Shown here piece after piece: positions 53,125 to 64,000 of a stretch of 64,000 bases of DNA. Each line of letters begins with the position of its first letter. The first letter of the stretch is position 1. Made by a program: the position numbers and the translations under genes. The stretch comes from Physella acuta (lineage: Eukaryota > Mollusca > Gastropoda > Physidae), in the NCBI RefSeq assembly GCF_028476545.1, contig NW_026732031.1, forward strand, positions 62,001 to 126,000, given 5' to 3'. The notes under the pieces are model-generated. The model searched no databases. It saw nothing but the letters and a program-made list of their open reading frames with translations, and was not told the DNA's origin.

Positions 53125-53305
53125 CAGTCGCGTCTCGACCTCGGCATATGAAATGGATAGTGTGGTCAGCACTATACTGCCGTTGTTACTTTCTGCATCG
53201 TAAATCAGGCACCCATCAGAACTGGGTGGACTCAGGGACGTCCTACAGTCACACGTCCATGCCAAGATTCGAAATCTTAACCTTCGGGTTAGCAGCCACT
53301 ACCAG
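53125..53305 (-). mobile_element. SINE remnant
   Basis: ACCTCGGCATATG, GTGGTCAGCACTATACTGCC and ACCCATCAGAACTGGGTGGA identify the main family. Confidence 0.6.
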
Positions 53306-53479
53306 CTTCTAGCATTCAATGGTATCGTCTAGGCAGCATCGAATCGATAATTTACGCTCTATTACTCTGGTATTCTCAATTAGGTAGACTGCAGTCTGAA
53401 GAATCGGTTACTACCACCACCCATAGTGCTAGCCGTTAGACAAGTGAAATTCCGCAACGTTTTTTGTTTTGTTTCCTTC

Positions 53480-53815
53480 TCCAGTGCATCGAACCAAACT
53501 CGTGACTTGCGGTTAGCACTCGAGTACTCTATACCTCGGCCACACCTGGTTTTGGTTGATGAGAGATCTACGGCCTCTATCTCAGGTACCGAATTGACGA
53601 CGTGTAGGTTAGCATTCGGGTGCTCTTTATCTGGACCACACCTGGGTTGAATGGTTTGCGATCTACGGTCCCTACAGAACTCGTGACTTGCGGGTTAGCA
53701 CTTGAGTGCTCTATATCTGGACCACACCTGGTTTGAATGGTTAGCGATCTACGGTCCCTACAGAACTCGTGACTTGCGGGTTAGCACTTGAGTGCTCTAT
53801 ACCTGGACAACTACG
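53480..53815. repeat. Tandem tRNA-like SINE heads
   Basis: About four copies of an 85-90 base unit with ACTCGTGACTTGCGGGTTAG and TGGACCACACCTGG, apparently amplified SINE heads. Confidence 0.6.
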
Positions 53816-54084
53816 TCACTGATATATCCCCATATTTACATTACTAGGTTAATATTAAGTGCACGTTCGAGTAACATACAATTGCTAGCTAATTAGGTCA
53901 CAACTGTCAGGCTATAAATAGTACCAGGTAATGGGTATGTGTGTTCAGGAAGATGCGCACTAACTCGGTATGTGGGCATGACGGGTAATGCTGAGCAGAG
54001 GTAAATAAATTGTTTCGTTTCCATTGGTTAAAATTAAGGTAAACAAACATGACCACACGCAATGCGTAAGTAACTCAGAATGGG

Positions 54085-54650
54085 TGAGCTGGAGTGGAAG
54101 GAGGTGGTGGGGGAGGGGGAGGTGGGGAGCAGGGAGGGTGAGGGAGGTCGCGTGGGAGGGAGGGGGGAGGTGGCGGGGTAGGGGGAAGGTGGCGGGGGAG
54201 GGAAAAGGGGAGGCAGGTGGATTGAGGTGGTGGGGGAGGGGGTGAAAAAGAAGGAGGGAGGTGGCGGGGGAGGGAGGGGGGAGGTGGCGGGGGAGGGGGT
54301 GAAAAAGAAGGAGGGAGGGGGATGGGGAGGGGGAGGGAGGGAGGTGGCGGGGGAGGGGGAGGGAAAAAGGGAGGGAGGTGGATTGAGGTGGCGGGGGAGG
54401 GGGTGAAAAGGAAGGAGGGAGGTGGCGGGGGAGGGGGAGGGAGGGAGGTGGCGGGGGAGGGGGAGGGAAAAAGGGAGGGAGGTGGATTGAGGAGGCGGGG
54501 GGGATGAAAAAGAAGGAGGGAGGTGGCGGGGGAGGGAGGGAGGTGGCGGGAGAGGGAGGAGGTGAGGGTGATTGGGGGAGGTAGGAGCTGTGACGGGGGA
54601 AATGGGGAAGGAGGAGGTTGTGGAAGAGGGGGTGGGGTGGGGGGGGGGTC
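54085..54650. repeat. G-rich purine tract, quadruplex-prone
   Basis: About 570 bases of GGAGGTGGCGGGGGAGGG-type repeats with AAAAAGAAGGAGGGAGG interruptions. The Pro-rich frames on the minus strand are compositional. Confidence 0.9.
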
Positions 54651-54715
54651 CATGACAAAAAAAATATCGAATTTCGCTGACATCCGTTTTACGTGATGTA
54701 AAATCGTGTTACGTA

Positions 54716-54945
54716 GGACTGCGTGGCCTAGCGGCAAAGAGCTAAACTGCTAACCCGAAAACCTGGAGTTCGAGTTCAAGCTAGTTCCACTTTCCACCCA
54801 GCTTAAGGAAACTAGAGGCAGCTGGACATAGGGCTGTCCACATAGGGTTCCCCCTCATAAGCCGAGGTCACACACACAGGTGAACTGCAGTGGCGGAACT
54901 AGAAAAAAGGGGCCACCCTGCAAATAGAATTTCTGGGCCCCCCTC

Positions 54946-55020
<75 letters not shown>

Positions 55021-55755
55021 CAAACATTGGATACTCATTTCTGGCCTGATCGGGTTTTGAAAAACCGCAATTCAATTACAAATTATAATATGTCACGTGT
55101 GTCAGTGCATTAGTCTGTTTTTTTATTATTATTTTTTAGCTTAAGAACTAGTTATTCTGTTTGCCTACCCTCTGCTTTTTAGCCGTTCAAAAGTATATAA
55201 AACCTGAAAGCTTTGTATGTGTAATGGTTTCTCGTGTTATGTTTATATTTATGTTTTTTTTTTAATTTTTATTATTTGTTTTAAATATATTTCTTTTTTA
55301 TGCTATGTCATTCTTTAGTATGTATTTTTTAAAATAATAATTAAGAGAAGTAGTTGCTTTTTAATTTGTGTAGTACAAATACATCAAAAGGAGCTTATGA
55401 GCACCCATATTTAACTATTTAAAAAAGGGAAATAAGTCTTGGAAGTGTTTTGAACGTTTGCCTATCTTTCACACTACAGCTCAGGCATATATTTTTTTAC
55501 GCAACAGCATGTGTTAGCTACTGTATAACATCACTACTCTCGTAGATTTGTTTGTTATTTACAAAAGCTTGTATCGTCAAGTCAAGAATGCAAGAAAATT
55601 ATTTTTTTTAACTATAACAAAATGTATTATGGTCGGCTATGGGCCCCTAAATGGCGTGGGTCTGGCGGCACTGTAGTTCCGCCCCTGGTGAACTGTACTT
55701 CATTTGCTCAATGAACCGTCAAGTTCGAAAAGGGAACGTTACTTTACTTTAACAT
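54716..55755 (+). mobile_element. SINE split by an 800-bp hAT element
   Basis: Head GCGTGGCCTAGCGGCAAAGA at 54719 and middle to 54887; tail GTACTTCATTTGCTCAATGA after 55688. Confidence 0.75.
54888..55687. mobile_element. hAT-type element with perfect TSD, inside a SINE
   Basis: About 800 bases, CAGTGGCGGAACTA to TAGTTCCGCCCCTG, flanked by GTGAACTG on both sides. Contains a (TA)n tract at 54950-55008 and no clear transposase. Confidence 0.85.
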
Positions 55756-57376
55756 AAGGTTATACATTTTAAAAAAAGCTAATATTTGCATCGATACAGG
55801 TGTAGTTCATTATTTTAGGAGTTTTGAACGAAAAAAAAGTAGATTGATGGCTAAATTGCAAGTACTAGTTGAATTAATTCATAGAGTTTGATATCAGGCT
55901 TATATAAACCGAAGTACTGATTTAAATAAATAAATAAATTTAAAATATCAGAATTCCTAAATTAACTTTTGCGTGTAGTAATGGTTGAGTTCATGGCGTT
56001 CAGTTCACACGCGTTATGAGTACGCTCAGCTCTTAAAAAATTACCTGATTATTGTAAAAAAAAAGGAGGAGGGGGTGGGGGGGGGGGGGGGGGTTGGGGT
56101 GGGCTGGACTGGGTGAAGTTTTTACAATAAAATTACTTTACTTTCCGAAATCTTATGAACTCTACTTCTTTTTTTTTATTGTTTTATTTTTTTAATTTTT
56201 TTTAATATTTGTTTTTAATTTTTAAATTTGTTTTTTTTAAATGGTGTTTGTATTTCCAAAACTTTAATTTGATTATTTCCCATATGAAAGGTACTGATGA
56301 TATTGTTTGCTGACTGTTTGTCAAGAATGTAACCTCTTTTAGTGATATCCACATTGTTCATGTGAAATTTTTGTTGATTTGTTATGACCATTTTCTAGTT
56401 TTTACTTGGGTGATTTGCCCTGTCTTGTTTTATTTTTTTATTTTTTTATTTTTTTTTATTTTTTTTTTTTTGCCTCAGACATGTAATTTACAGCGTCAGT
56501 TGTGTGTGTTCGCTTTAGTATTACAGTTTTCATCACCGGCTTGTGAGGACTGACACAGATTTACAATAGTAATATTTCTTTCTTACTTGTAGCCTACTTT
56601 CATTCATTTAAGATGGTTTACTTATACATAGATCTAATACAAAACGTCTAAATATAAAGAAAAAATAAAAATTAAAAACCAACCTGAAACTGAAAATGCA
56701 AATGTGTAATTAAATGATGATTCAAGGGATTTTTTTTCCATCAGCGTGGTGGGCTGAGGGGACGAGAAGGGGGGGAGAGGGTTGAATTATTTATTTTTTT
56801 TTAAAGTAGAGCTGAAATGAATTTGGGATTACAGAGAATTAAAATGATACAAATTTTAAGCAATCGGAAAAGTTATGTTATTACATTTATTTTTTTAATG
56901 ATTTGAAGAACAAAATGATATTTGAATATTCCATTTTTGAAATGATCCGGGTTTGAATTATTTAAAGATTCTCCTTTAATCTGTGTCAACAAAAACGAAT
57001 ATATCCTAATTTAAAATAAAAACAGCGGAGAAGCAATACATTTGAATATTTTACTTCGTCAAAAAAAAATTTAAAAAAAAAAAGCCATTTACAGGTAAAT
57101 AATGTGCACATTTTGCTATAAACAAAAATGTACCCAATCAATTAGTGTTTAGCCGTTTGTTAAGTCCCTTGCGTTCTTTCAGGAGAACAGATTCCGCGAT
57201 AAGGGAAGTAACAATGTTTTCAAATAATCGAGTAATAAGTATAGAGTTGCTTTTCCTTACTCTCACGCCCCTCAGTGTTTTTATCTTACACATCGTGTGG
57301 ACCTTTCGTGATGCCTGAATATCTTTAGACTTGTCAAATAAAACACTAACATATAACTCTATATATGTTTATACAA

Positions 57377-57377
<1 letters not shown>
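55756..57377. other. AT-rich region without recognisable gene
   Basis: Contains T-rich runs (56165-56240, 56430-56472), a G-run at 56067-56110 and the retroposon at 56460-56760. Nothing coding is supported. Confidence 0.5.
56460..56760 (-). mobile_element. A-tailed retroposon, copy 3
   Basis: Inverted copy; the poly(T) at 56400-56470 is its tail. The open frame ending SSPACED across it is incidental. Confidence 0.6.

Positions 57378-57450
<73 letters not shown>
57378..57450. repeat. (TA)n microsatellite
   Basis: About 70 bases of TA repeats. Confidence 0.95.
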
Positions 57451-57454
<4 letters not shown>

Positions 57455-57599
57455 TTATAACTGTGTATAACTGATAAATATTCAAGATGTGGTGCTTAGG
57501 TAAATTTTAAACTTCTTTCTCTACAGAGTTGGATAGAAGTGGGGCTATAAAAACTTCTATGAGGGATGGAAAAAAATGACTAAATTATATATTTTCTAT

Positions 57600-57708
57600 A
57601 AAACAATTTTTTTGTTCAATTTCTTTCGGGGCATCAGGGGTGGTGACTTTGCTCAAGGGGTGGGGCGGTGCATATGCCCCGGAGAAATACCTGAAAGAAA
57701 CCCTGCGC
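57600..57708. mobile_element. hAT MITE remnant (CAGTGTTTCTTCCAG type)
   Basis: TTTCTTTCGGGGCATC and GAAAGAAACCCTG form degenerate ends; the open frame across it is incidental. Confidence 0.35.
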
Positions 57709-58569
57709 CATACCATGTTGATCAAGACGTGTATTCCATGTTACAATGTGAAATCCTAGACGTAAGTTACTATTTGCTTGAATGGTTTTTTTTTGTCTGA
57801 AAGTTCCGTCACCGATCTATGATTTTGTCAAGAACTCAGTGCCATGATGAGGTACACACATCTATATACATCTTGCTACTTATCAGGTATTTCACAATGA
57901 TCAGGTAAATTGGAGACTACGTGTAAACAACAACTTCGTCCCCTGTAAAATTCCGAAAACTATAAATTCCTTTACGATTCACGTTTCATGTACTTGTATT
58001 AAATACTGATGTGTCTGTTGCTGCATCGATCTCGCTTAAGTATTTAAACTATCCTCTATTAGCGGTAATGTTCTGTATACTGTGAGTTATATGTTCAAAG
58101 CGAACACACGGACTGTGAATGGTATTTAAGTGTACTGTATGTGTATGGGTTTGAGAGTATGTGTGTTGGAATAATTTTGGGAAAGATTTATGAAAGATTA
58201 TGAATGTGATGAGGTACGTAAGTATGTGACGTGTGAGAGTAGGATTTTGTTTGGGGAAATAGTTTAGATCAGTTTTCGTCATGTTGTGTTAGTGTGTAGA
58301 ATTGTTCGTCCGTCGACGTGAATATAGTCTTTGTTTACGTTGTGAAAGTGGTCGCCCGTTTCAATTATGTATTTAAACAATACAGTAAATCAGTACAACA
58401 AACCAAGGAAAGAAGAATTGCGGTCCTGTGCAGTGATTTATAATATATTGAATGTTGGATCGTCATTGTCGGTGGTTTAACGTGGCCCTTCAAGTGTAGA
58501 CCCCGTCATAAACTTGCATCATAACACAGCTGTGGTTGTCCACTTTATCAGAGCAGTAACGCCATGTAA

Positions 58570-58695
58570 AGGCGCCTGGGCATAGTGCTGACCACACTAT
58601 CTCTTCATATGCCGAGGTCACAGAAACAAGTGAACTCTACTTCACTTGCCCCATAGACCGTCAGGTTTGAAAGGGAAACTTTACTTTTTAACGCC
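58570..58695 (+). mobile_element. SINE 3' fragment
   Basis: GGCATAGTGCTGACCACACT, ACTTCACTTGCCCCATAGAC and ACTTTACTTTTT; tRNA head missing. Confidence 0.6.
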
Positions 58696-59195
58696 GTGAC
58701 CACTGTCCACTTTACACAGCAGTAGCACCCTGACCACTGTCTGAACACGGCAGTTGTTGTCCACTTTACAGAGCAGTAACACACTGACCACTGTCGTAAC
58801 ACGGCAGTTGTTGTCCACTTAACATAGCAGTAACGCCCTCGCACCAGTTGTTGTTGTCCACTTTACAGAGCAGTAACGCCCTCACACCAGTTGTTGTTGT
58901 CCACTTTACAGAGCAGTAACGCCCTCACACCAGTTGTTGTTGTCCACTTTACAGAGCAGTAACGCCCTCGCACCAGTTGTTGTTGTCCACTTTACAGAGC
59001 AGTAACGCCCTCACACCAGTTGTTGTTGTCCACTTTACAGAGCAGTAACGGCCTCACACCAGTTGTTGTTGTCCACTTTACAGAGCAGTAACACACTGAC
59101 CACTGTCTTAACACACGAGTTGTTGTCCACTTTACAGAGCAGTAACGCCCTCACACCAGTTGTTGTTGTCCACTTTACAGAGCAGTAACGACATG
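58690..59195. repeat. 43-bp minisatellite
   Basis: About eleven units with CCACTTTACAGAGCAGTAAC and CACCAGTTGTTGTTGT. Minus-strand frames with VKWTTTAV repeats are shadows. Confidence 0.88.
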
Positions 59196-59199
59196 CCAC

Positions 59200-60116
59200 C
59201 CGTTGACACCTGAATGACTTCTTCCAGACGAACTTTGACCTCATTACCCGCCCACCTGAGCGAGACGAAAATCGCCTCAAAATAACCGCATTCTAGGTCA
59301 AAGCCTTGTCATGAAAATAAAAGACACGACATGTGTTTAGAAAAAAAAATAACAAAAAAAACCCAACAAATTACCCTGCTCAAAATACTGAAATTAAGTC
59401 ATGTTTACGAACCCTTACAATCATAACACAAACTGGGAGTGTAGTAATTTACCTGTGTGGCGGGGACAGGTAGTATTTACCTGGGCAGGTAGACACGGAT
59501 CCTTGCTGACAATAACCTAATTTAGCGACACGGTGTGTAGCAAGGTGTGTCGTATCCTGTATCTATTCCTGACACGGATTAAAAAAAAACACGCCGATGT
59601 ATTAAGAATGACACGGATTTATTTTACATTGTAAGTAAATCACCTAATTATTTTTACAATTAAATTAAATTTGTCTAATGATTAATGCTACTAATTAGAT
59701 AATATTTTTAACAAAATAGAACATTGTATAACTACATAATACTACTTATGTTTATAAATATATGTATGTTTATATGTATACTTGTACATGTTTGTATGTA
59801 TTTCAAGCTGTACACCGTTTAATACTGGAGAAATAACACGTTAACCAGTATCATGAGGCCTGTTAAGATTTATAGTTCTAATTAAAGTTAGGTTTAGGGT
59901 TAGTTTTAGATTTTAGCTGGGTATAGTGTACAGGGTTAACATTGAAATAATCAAAGTATGCAAAAAAAAAATTGTATATTCTAAGAATATAGCAGGATCT
60001 AAATAATCAACAACACATCGACCACAGCTTACGACTGCTAACACCCAAGTTAGGGCCCAGGCTATGTGCTTGGATTTTCAATGTGTAATCATCCAATAGT
60101 CTATTTAATTATAAAG

Positions 60117-60118
<2 letters not shown>
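59200..60118. other. No gene recognised
   Basis: Ordinary AT-rich sequence with no supported feature. Confidence 0.5.

Positions 60119-60172
<54 letters not shown>
60119..60172. repeat. (TA)n microsatellite
   Basis: About 54 bases of TA repeats. Confidence 0.95.
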
Positions 60173-60175
<3 letters not shown>

Positions 60176-60278
60176 ACTAAGGGAGAATTTACACACCGGT
60201 GTTACTGGTAGTTAACTAAATACACACATGGCTGGCTAATGTCAATGCTAACCCTGTCCCTAACCTCAACCCTGGTCC

Positions 60279-60471
60279 CAGTGGCGTAGCCAGGATCGTC
60301 TCAAGGCGGGGGGATTCCAATTTTTACCCGGGAACAAGCTTTCGATTTGCACCCCCCTCAAACTTTCGATTTGCACCCCCCTCATACTTTATATATATAC
60401 CGAGGGGTCTATGGTGGGGGGGGGGGGTTATGACCCCCCATAATCCCCCCCCCCCACAGCCTACGCCACTG
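60279..60471. mobile_element. hAT-type MITE with perfect TSD
   Basis: CAGTGGCGTAGCC start, CCTACGCCACTG end, flanked by CCTGGTCC on both sides. Confidence 0.85.
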
Positions 60472-61228
60472 CCTGGTCCTAACATACGCCTAACACTAAT
60501 TTCTAACCATAAAATTAGTCGAGATTACAATACTATTAACAATCAAATACACCTATTTTATGGAAGAGTCTATTATCGGATACCGGTATCTATAATCATC
60601 CATATCTTATATTGTAGCAAAGCATTTCAGTCTCGCTCCCTTTAAAATATAAACACCTACATACAATCAATATTATCTAGTGCTACATATGAGCACACAC
60701 TCCCCCCCCCCCCTCCGATTTACATTTTTAAGTGACCGATTTCTTCCAATATCTCAAAAAGGCGTGAAGCGACATGCGACTCCAATCCCAATCAGGATAG
60801 TTCCGACAAATTAAGGGAATCGTTTGGGGTGTTTATTTATTTATTTATTTTGGAGTGCAGTTGGGGACGAATAGAATGTCCATGTAAACATACTTTAAAT
60901 AAGGGGATCGTCTGTCAAATTCAAAGACGTCACGTCCACATGTGATGTCTTAAAACTTTTATCACGATGTTCTGTGTGCAGAAGAGGTGGCGTTGATATA
61001 ATGTAATTAATATAACCCATAATTTAGAATTCCATGCATGGCGAGAATCTGCTTTTTACAAAGTTTAGCGCAAAATTATTCTAAGGGTTATGGGTTGACA
61101 TAGAACTCGTCATGTAAGTCTGTCTTTTTGTGACTGGTTTGTGGGTTGAGGAAGGTGATAGTTCGACAAAAAGTGCATAATGTACGCCCAAGTTGGATTG
61201 CGTTAATGGTTTGAACTGGTGTTACAAG

Positions 61229-61620
61229 CAGAGGCGTTGCGAGGCGGGGGCGGGGATGCGGCCCGTACCACGTGACACCAATTAGGGGGGGGGGGTGACA
61301 CCAAGAAAAAAATTTGCAAGAAAAACAGAATAAATATGTTGTTTTTTTTCCAGTTCTATGCATGTTTAATTAGAGTTAAAATGTATTTTAAGTACATAAT
61401 GACGATGCCGACAAGTGATGTGTGGTTGACACCATGACGTAAACAAGCATACTAAAGAGAAAACAATGCTGCACTCAGCTGTATTAACAATAGACTATAG
61501 ATAAACATCATTAGTATTAAATGTGAAACCTATAAAGCTTTTACAGCGGGAGGGGGGGGAGCGGGGTGGTGACACCATGAAGTGTCGCACCGGGTGACAC
61601 CCTACCTAGCGACGCCACTA
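61229..61620. mobile_element. hAT-type MITE
   Basis: CAGAGGCGTTGCGA to TAGCGACGCCACTA, flanked by GTTACAAG and GTTACAGG. Internal GTGACACCA motif shared with 2405-2735. Confidence 0.75.
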
Positions 61621-63690
61621 GTTACAGGACAATATAATATACGAACTTATTTTATACGAATTTATTCGTATAAAGATTCGCATGTGTTATGGCGTTGGTT
61701 TAATGAAATTGTGGTGTAGGGGAAACTATTGTCTAGTTAAATGATAGCTGTGGTTACCGCACTTTTGGTTACTGCGCCTTTTTTGAATAGCAAAAATTTT
61801 GGGCGCTTCACCTACCCCCACACTTCCCTTGGACACATTACACTCAAGTCCAAAATGCGATCAAATATTAATATATCTTAAAATATTACGATAATTAGCT
61901 GAAAAAAAGAGATTTTGTTAAATACATACGAATAATAAAAATATCTGATATTTAAATATTCTATTATTTCTATCTTACATTATAAAGTAATTAGCTGAAA
62001 AGAATCCAATTTGTTAATTATCACAGTTGCTATGTAAGACAGTAATGAAACTACTACTTAATCTTCCCCATGTGTCTTGGGCTCGAATGGGAAATGATGA
62101 TGTTAAGACAGGCTAATCAACAGCAAGACTTATTTACATAATTTCAATACAAAGTGGTTAACAGTTGTAACAGTCAAATGTAGGATGAATGTATGTTTCG
62201 AATGAAGGTGTAAAAAGGCGATATAAATCTAAAATAATATTGTGGGCAGGCGCATGCGCAAGAGAGAGGGGAAGAAAAAGGAGAACAAGAAAGCTGATGC
62301 AAGTAAAAGTCGTAATTTTTTGAGTTGTGTAGCTGCTGAATATGTAGATCTAATATTAATAAAACTTTGAAATCACCAGTAATGTGGTTGGTATTTGCCT
62401 TTAATTTATGCCATGAACCCAGTCATACTAAAGGGGTGTGACAACAGTGTTCTCATAAGTGGATATATAAATTCACAAAATAATTTTAAAAAATACGAGG
62501 GGTTTAACGTAGGGCTAAATAAATATGGGGTACAGACTGTATAACATCTTTTTTTTTGCCAAAATAAAAAATACGGGGAAAGAAGGTTTTTACTAGAATC
62601 TATATATATAATTCTCCTCTGGGAGCCGCTAGAAAACAAGCTGCAAACGCGCCTAGAAAACAAGCTGTAAACGCGCTCCCTACCTCCCCACCCCTACATG
62701 GTTTTAGTGAGCTGTGTTCACTCTAAATGTTTACAAGCAGAGCCAACGATTTTAAGCGTAGGGGGGGGGGAGGAAGGAAGGAAGGGGGGGGGTATGGTCC
62801 TTAACGAGCTACTTATAGTGTTTTAAAGAAATATTTTCAGTGGCAGCGTTGGTACTGTCGAATTCACAAATTTTGAATTACTGAAAAGTAGAAAAAACAA
62901 CAACTAAATAGCGGCGTATGTTATGCCGCGGGCCGGCTCGTACTATTTATTTCCCATGCATCGGAGCTTCTTCGAAATTTTTCTTACTTAATAAATATAC
63001 ATTTTATTTATTTTAAAGGTTTTCTTTTTAAACAAGAGTGACATTATAATTTCATAAATGTAAAAAATATAGTAGTTAGAATATTTTATAAGAGCATATA
63101 ATTTCAAAACTGATAAATGTTTATAAATTATTACACTACTATCTAAATTAATTAAATACTATTAAATTCCCAACATTTGTAACTTTTGTCAAGATGGTTG
63201 CTGTTTGTCTCCCCTAGCTACTTTGATGCACTAGCAAATAAAAAAAAACAACTATTATAAGCAGCACAAACTACAAATGCCTTTAATGTGTAGATAGATA
63301 TGGAAAGGTTGTCACTCTTTAGAAACAAGAACAATCGGCTACAAATGCATCATAAATAGAAAGGAAATATAGGTAAACCGAAAGCGAAACTTCAAAAAAG
63401 GATTACGTTTTACCCTTACCTAATACAATATGTTGTGATGTTGGTGGTGATGAGAGTGTGTGTGTGTGTATGTGTGTGTTTTCTATAAATACGATGATAG
63501 GTGTAGTATCGTGTGGCGATATGCTACTCGTGGGGGGCGGGGGTGGGGGGGGGGGTGGAGTTAAGAAATATGACGTGACATATTATTTGTTGATGGAAAA
63601 CAATCTCTATGTGCGACCTTGTTTGCACGTTTATAGAGCTGTTACCCTAATTCTTACTCTCCTCTTAAGTTTAATTACAGTTCCTCTATA
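61621..63690. other. No gene recognised outside the Helitron-like element
   Basis: AT-rich; TG and G runs at 63450-63560. No host exon found on either strand. Confidence 0.5.
62601..62941 (+). mobile_element. Helitron-like non-autonomous element
   Basis: Starts TCTATATATATAATTCTC and ends with a GC-rich hairpin and GGGCCGGCTCGT. No obvious TIR or TSD. Start motif and 3' hairpin recall Helitron2-type elements, but the usual CTRR end is not seen, so the class is tentative. Confidence 0.5.
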
Positions 63691-63699
63691 GACCTAGCG

Positions 63700-63915
63700 T
63701 TCCATTGGGCAGATGAAGTGGATCTCATATATTTCTTAACCTCGACGTATAAAGTGATAGTGTGATCATCACTATGCCCGGTCGCATTTACTTTCCTCCA
63801 CGTAAACCAGGTACCTGTATGAGCTGGGTTGGCTCAGGGACGCCCTTCCGTCACAGGTCCGAATCTAAGACCTGACTAGCAGACAAACGCTCTACCATTC
63901 GACCACGCCCTTCCT
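63700..63915 (-). mobile_element. SINE, diverged
   Basis: GATGAAGTGGATCTCATA, ATCACTATGCCCGGTCGC and CATTCGACCACGCCC in the usual order. Confidence 0.6.
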
Positions 63916-64000
63916 AAGTTTAAACCTTCACCTAAATTCTTCCTGAATCTAAACCATATAAGTTAACACAACCACAACCCCTTAGATGGACCGTAACTGT

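Noticed and set aside
53960-54737. Pro/Ser-rich frames of 220-232 residues
   Set aside because: Translation of a G-rich low-complexity tract; no conserved feature.

Overview
The window looks like nuclear DNA of a mollusc, most likely a gastropod. It is intron-rich and AT-rich, and full of (TA)n tracts, tRNA-headed SINEs with A/T-rich tails, short hAT-type MITEs, Helitron-like non-autonomous elements and minisatellites. There are no operons, bacterial signals, rRNA genes or convincing functional tRNA genes. The species is an inference; no host marker gene allows a firm call.

The only clear host genes are two tandem paralogous secreted animal haem peroxidases (An_peroxidase family, related to peroxinectin, chorion and shell-matrix peroxidases), both on the minus strand. 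I rebuilt them exon by exon from homology between the two copies, GT/GC-AG boundaries and intron phase. Gene 2 (44280 down to 30684) has 16 exons that stay in phase throughout, giving 951 residues. It has a signal peptide, a 326-residue Asn/Gln/Gly-rich repeat exon found only in this copy, and a complete catalytic domain. Gene 1 (22765 down to 4571) has the same exon plan without the repeat exon. It has one extra intron, a GC-AG donor, Thr in place of the haem-linking Asp beside the distal His, one exon I could not find near the 3' end, and a shortened C-terminus.

The most unusual feature is how the intronic minisatellites are placed. At least ten arrays with unrelated unit sequences start at, or within about 15 bases of, an exon edge in these two genes. 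In many of them each unit carries a near-copy of the adjacent splice site, and in some a decayed piece of the exon. This looks like repeated tandem amplification seeded at splice junctions.

Layout: 1-4570 repeats and featureless AT-rich DNA; 4571-22801 peroxidase gene 1; 22802-30683 intergenic (SINE and MITE pieces, a (TA)n tract, a 41-bp array, a TIR element holding a Helitron-like insertion); 30684-44280 peroxidase gene 2; 44281-47150 mostly empty with (TA)n; 47150-50125 a tandem segmental duplication in which one copy carries a 1.6-kb 15/18-bp minisatellite; 50550-52314 an intact-looking ORF1-only non-LTR retroelement or retrocopy with poly(A) and a 13-bp target-site duplication; 52870-64000 SINEs, hAT MITEs, a G-rich tract, a 43-bp array and a Helitron-like element, with no host gene I can recognise.
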